Shown here: positions 13,012 to 15,283 of the stretch, in pieces
Layout of the letters: the number at the start of each line of letters is the position of its first letter
Numbering within the stretch: position 1 is the stretch's first letter
DNA from: Planctomycetales bacterium
Lineage (GTDB): Bacteria > Planctomycetota > Phycisphaerae > SM23-33
Assembly (NCBI GenBank): GCA_030592655.1
Contig: JAUVIQ010000050.1
Coordinates: 1 to 15,283, forward strand
Direction: 5' to 3'
DNA length: 15,283 bases
Program-made: the position numbers and the translations under genes
The notes under the pieces: model-generated
Databases searched by the model: none
Told to the model about the DNA's origin: nothing
Seen by the model: only the letters and a program-made list of their open reading frames with translations

Positions 13012-15087
13012 GTGGCTTCGCTGGAACTTGACACTCCGGTTCAGTACGTCAAGGGCGTCGGACCCCACAGGTCCGAGCAACTTGCCAAAGCAGGCGTTCG
13101 CACGGTCGAAGACCTGCTTCTGTATTTCCCGCGCCGGTTCAACCTCCGCCGGCAGGTCCAGCCAATCGGGACGCTTCGCGGCGACGAACCGGCAGCCACC
13201 ATTGCCGGCGTCATCCGGGAAACGAACTACAAACCATCAGGACGCAAACCGTATTTTGAATGCGGACTCGACGACGGCTCCGGGTGGGTCGTGGTCAAAT
13301 GGTTCCACGGGGGATACCTCAAGGACCGCATCAAGCCCGACATGCACATCGCCGTCAGCGGAAAGGTTTCCGTCTATAGGGAAACGCTTCAGTTCATCAA
13401 TCCGAGGTGGGAGGTTATCTGGGACCCGGCTGGGACGAACCTCGACGCCGACGAACTGCTTCCGGTGTATCCCGCCTGCGGGCCTCTGCCGAGCGGACTG
13501 ATATCCAATATCATCAAAGGCGTCCTCCTGGAGACGCAGCGCCTTTTCTCGCGGTGGTTCGACGACGAACACCTGCGTCGGCGCGACCTGCCGGCCCGGC
13601 CCGCCGCCGTCGCTGCAATGCACCGTCCCGAGGACAATGCCGCGTGGATACTCGCCAAACGTCGCCTGGCGTACGACGAATTTATCCTGATGCAATTGGG
13701 AATCGCTATCCAGCGGATGCGGGCCATAAGCAGGCCTGCGCATTCGCTGAAAAATTCCGGCGAGATTGACCGGCGTATCCGCGCGCGTTTCCCGTTCAGT
13801 CTGACGGCTTCACAGGATCGCGTTGTCGGCGAGATCGCCGCTGACCTTGGTCGCTCCAGGCCTATGAATCGTTTGCTCCAGGGCGACGTGGGTTCGGGCA
13901 AGACGGTCGTAGCCCTTTATGCCGCATTGGTGGGCGTCGCCCATCGCAAACAGTCAGCAATAATGGCTCCGACCGAAATCCTCGCCCGTCAGCATTACGC
14001 CAAGGTCGAACAGTATCTTTCCGGTTCGCGCGTGCGGACTGCACTACTGGTCGGCGCTCAGAAGAAGGCCGAAAAAGACGACATCCTCGAACGATTGGTC
14101 GGTGGTAAGATCGACATCGTTGTCGGGACACATGCGCTTTTGAGCGAGAAGGTTCGGTTTCGGTCGCTTGGAGTAACTATCGTCGATGAGCAGCACAAGT
14201 TCGGCGTCCGTCAGCGCGGCGGGTTTCGCGCCAAGGGATACGCGCCGCATTGCCTGGTGATGACGGCTACGCCCATTCCGCGAACGCTGGCGCTGACGGT
14301 CTTTGGCGACCTGGACGTTTCGGTTATCGACGAGATGCCGCCGGGACGCGGAAGGACCGCGACGCGATGCGTCGAAAAGTCGCGGATGGACGAGGTGTTC
14401 GAGTTTGTCCGCAAGCGGCTGGCTGACGGTCAGCAGGCGTATTTCGTCTATCCGCTTGTAACCGATGCGGGTAACTCGCAATTGAAGGCCGCTCAAACCG
14501 CCTACGAAGAACTGGCCGACGAGGTTTTCACCGATTACACCGTCGGGCTGATTCACGGGCAGATGCCCACAGCCGAGCAGCAGTCGGCGATGAAACGATT
14601 TGCCGATGGGGGAATCCGCGTCCTCGTCGCAAGTACGGTCGTCGAGGTTGGCCTGGACGTTCCGAACGCCAACGTGATGGTGGTCGTCAATGCCGAGCGT
14701 TTCGGACTGGCGCAGCTGCACCAGTTGCGCGGACGGATCGGACGCGGGAAAGACGATGCCGCCTGCATCCTCGTCGCCGGATCGAAGAATCCCATTGCTG
14801 CCGAGCGTCTGCGGGTGCTGGCCGAGACAAATGACGGATTCAAGATCGCCGAAGCCGATTTGCGTCTTCGCGGCCCGGGCGAATTCTTCGGTACGCGTCA
14901 GCACGGGATGCCGGAACTGAAGATCGCCGACCTCATCGAAGATTACAAACTTCTGCAAATCGCCCGTCGGGACGCATTCGCCATCGTCCGGGCCGACCCG
15001 GACATCTCCGCCCCCGAGCACCAGACGCTCCGGGCCGAGATGCTAAAAGCCTACGGCGGGCGAGTAGGATTGGTCGCAGAAGGCTGA
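13012..15087 (+). CDS. recG: ATP-dependent DNA helicase RecG
   Basis: RecG is a superfamily 2 branch-migration helicase that remodels stalled replication forks and Holliday junctions. The 691-residue length is normal (E. coli 693). Order: N-terminal wedge/OB region with the HhH-like VKGVGPHRSEQLAKAGV (13-29), then the helicase core: Walker A GDVGSGKT (291-298), Walker B variant DEQH (392-395), TATPIPRT (418-425), and STVVEVGLDVPNAN ... QLRGRIGRG (541-579), followed by the C-terminal RLRGPGEFFGTRQHG (618-632). Family members usually have DEQHRFG; here it is DEQHKFG, a conservative change. The start is a GTG one base after the LysM stop; there is no good ribosome site of its own, so translational coupling is likely. 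Confidence 0.97.
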   Translation: MASLELDTPVQYVKGVGPHRSEQLAKAGVRTVEDLLLYFPRRFNLRRQVQPIGTLRGDEPAATIAGVIRETNYKPSGRKPYFECGLDDGSGWVVVKWFHGGYLKDRIKPDMHIAVSGKVSVYRETLQFINPRWEVIWDPAGTNLDADELLPVYPACGPLPSGLISNIIKGVLLETQRLFSRWFDDEHLRRRDLPARPAAVAAMHRPEDNAAWILAKRRLAYDEFILMQLGIAIQRMRAISRPAHSLKNSGEIDRRIRARFPFSLTASQDRVVGEIAADLGRSRPMNRLLQGDVGSGKTVVALYAALVGVAHRKQSAIMAPTEILARQHYAKVEQYLSGSRVRTALLVGAQKKAEKDDILERLVGGKIDIVVGTHALLSEKVRFRSLGVTIVDEQHKFGVRQRGGFRAKGYAPHCLVMTATPIPRTLALTVFGDLDVSVIDEMPPGRGRTATRCVEKSRMDEVFEFVRKRLADGQQAYFVYPLVTDAGNSQLKAAQTAYEELADEVFTDYTVGLIHGQMPTAEQQSAMKRFADGGIRVLVASTVVEVGLDVPNANVMVVVNAERFGLAQLHQLRGRIGRGKDDAACILVAGSKNPIAAERLRVLAETNDGFKIAEADLRLRGPGEFFGTRQHGMPELKIADLIEDYKLLQIARRDAFAIVRADPDISAPEHQTLRAEMLKAYGGRVGLVAEG

Positions 15088-15102
15088 TACGGCCCATGCG
15101 AC

Positions 15103-15149
15103 CCGCCAGAGGACTTCAATCGCCCCGCTGGGGTTCTGTCTGGTGGCGG
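15103..15149. repeat. Nested hairpin element downstream of recG
   Basis: CCGCCAGA (15103-15110) can pair with TCTGG..CGG (15139-15149, with three unpaired bases), and the loop contains CCCC-GCT-GGGG (15123-15133). No T-run follows. It could be the recG mRNA 3' structure or a dispersed repeat. Confidence 0.45.
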
Positions 15150-15158
15150 ACACCTACA

Positions 15159-15178
15159 CCACGGGCTTGCGCCCGTGG
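15159..15178. repeat. Perfect palindromic repeat CCACGGGC-TTGC-GCCCGTGG
   Basis: An 8-bp perfect stem with a 4-nt loop (15159-15166 with 15171-15178), not followed by a T-run. Palindromes of this wording (gcccgtgg/ccacgggc) look like REP elements. Confidence 0.6.
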
Positions 15179-15193
15179 CTATTATCAGGTACA

Positions 15194-15283
15194 AACCGGT
15201 TACATAGTTTACAGATTGAACCGGGCACATGGTTTACACCTTGTACGATGTATAGGCGAAAGGAGCGTTGCCTATGCCGTGGA
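15194..15283 (+). mobile_element. Probable left end of an IS481-like insertion sequence (partial)
   Basis: Two near-identical 20-nt direct repeats, 15194-15213 and 15219-15238 (17 of 20 bases alike; core ACAT.GTTTACA), stand 25 nt apart and are followed after 35 nt by a good ribosome site and ATG CCG TGG. Twin sites like these are typical of transposase-binding repeats at insertion-sequence ends. The rest of the element is outside the window. Confidence 0.5.
15274..15283 (+). CDS. Start of a transposase gene (only first codons)
   Basis: ATG CCG TGG A (Met-Pro-Trp-...) has AAAGGAG 8 nt upstream. IS481-family transposases commonly begin MPWKE or MPWK, which is why I read it this way; only three codons are present, so identity rests mostly on context. 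Confidence 0.45.

Noticed and set aside
14044..15021. Long minus-strand open frame inside recG
   Set aside because: Shadow of a GC-rich gene; no domain pattern, and the plus strand carries all RecG motifs.
1..15283. CRISPR arrays, rRNA or tRNA genes
   Set aside because: No regularly spaced direct repeats of CRISPR type and no rRNA or cloverleaf signatures seen on either strand by eye.

Overview
The window reads as a chromosomal piece of a GC-rich Gram-negative-like bacterium. A secreted protein with a C-terminal PEP-CTERM sorting signal, a LysM lipoprotein, many interspersed palindromic repeats and FAD_oxidored/SDR/IclR catabolic genes fit a Planctomycetota (Phycisphaerae-like) genome best. 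That taxonomic placement is inference; there is no rRNA or marker phylogeny to prove it.

Layout from left to right: (a) pyrF (minus strand, cut by the left edge). (b) A visibly more A+T-rich block between pyrF and prfB. It holds an AAA+/STAND-like ATPase on the minus strand and a divergent, overlapping gene pair on the plus strand: a STAS-HATPase fusion and a DUF4325 STAS-like protein. This is the most system-like accessory module in the window. (c) prfB, encoding release factor 2, with an intact programmed +1 frameshift site (CTT TGA C). (d) A cold-shock protein gene with its own strong promoter, a structured leader of about 217 nt and a very strong terminator. (e) A repeat-rich non-coding stretch, then a PEP-CTERM protein gene with its own strong promoter and leader. 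(f) A putative catabolic locus: an IclR regulator, a structured repeat, then an SDR dehydrogenase and a FAD-dependent oxidoreductase in tandem. (g) A HAD hydrolase on the minus strand, overlapping the oxidoreductase tail to tail. Upstream of it lies a candidate small RNA or attenuator with a perfect consensus promoter (TTGACA-17-TATAAT) and a GNRA-capped intrinsic terminator. (h) A SAM hydrolase (DUF62) divergent from pcm (protein-L-isoaspartate methyltransferase). (i) A LysM lipoprotein and recG, probably translationally coupled. (j) Palindromic repeats and, at the right edge, what looks like the left end of an IS481-type insertion sequence with the first codons of its transposase.

Housekeeping genes (pyrF, prfB, csp, pcm, recG) are full length and intact wherever the window lets them be. 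The observations most worth following are the candidate small RNA at about 10692-10798, the AAA+ / STAS-HATPase / DUF4325 module, the frameshifted prfB, the cold-shock leader, two genes predicted to have almost no leader (iclR-like and pcm), and several structured repeats that could be tested for genome-wide copies.
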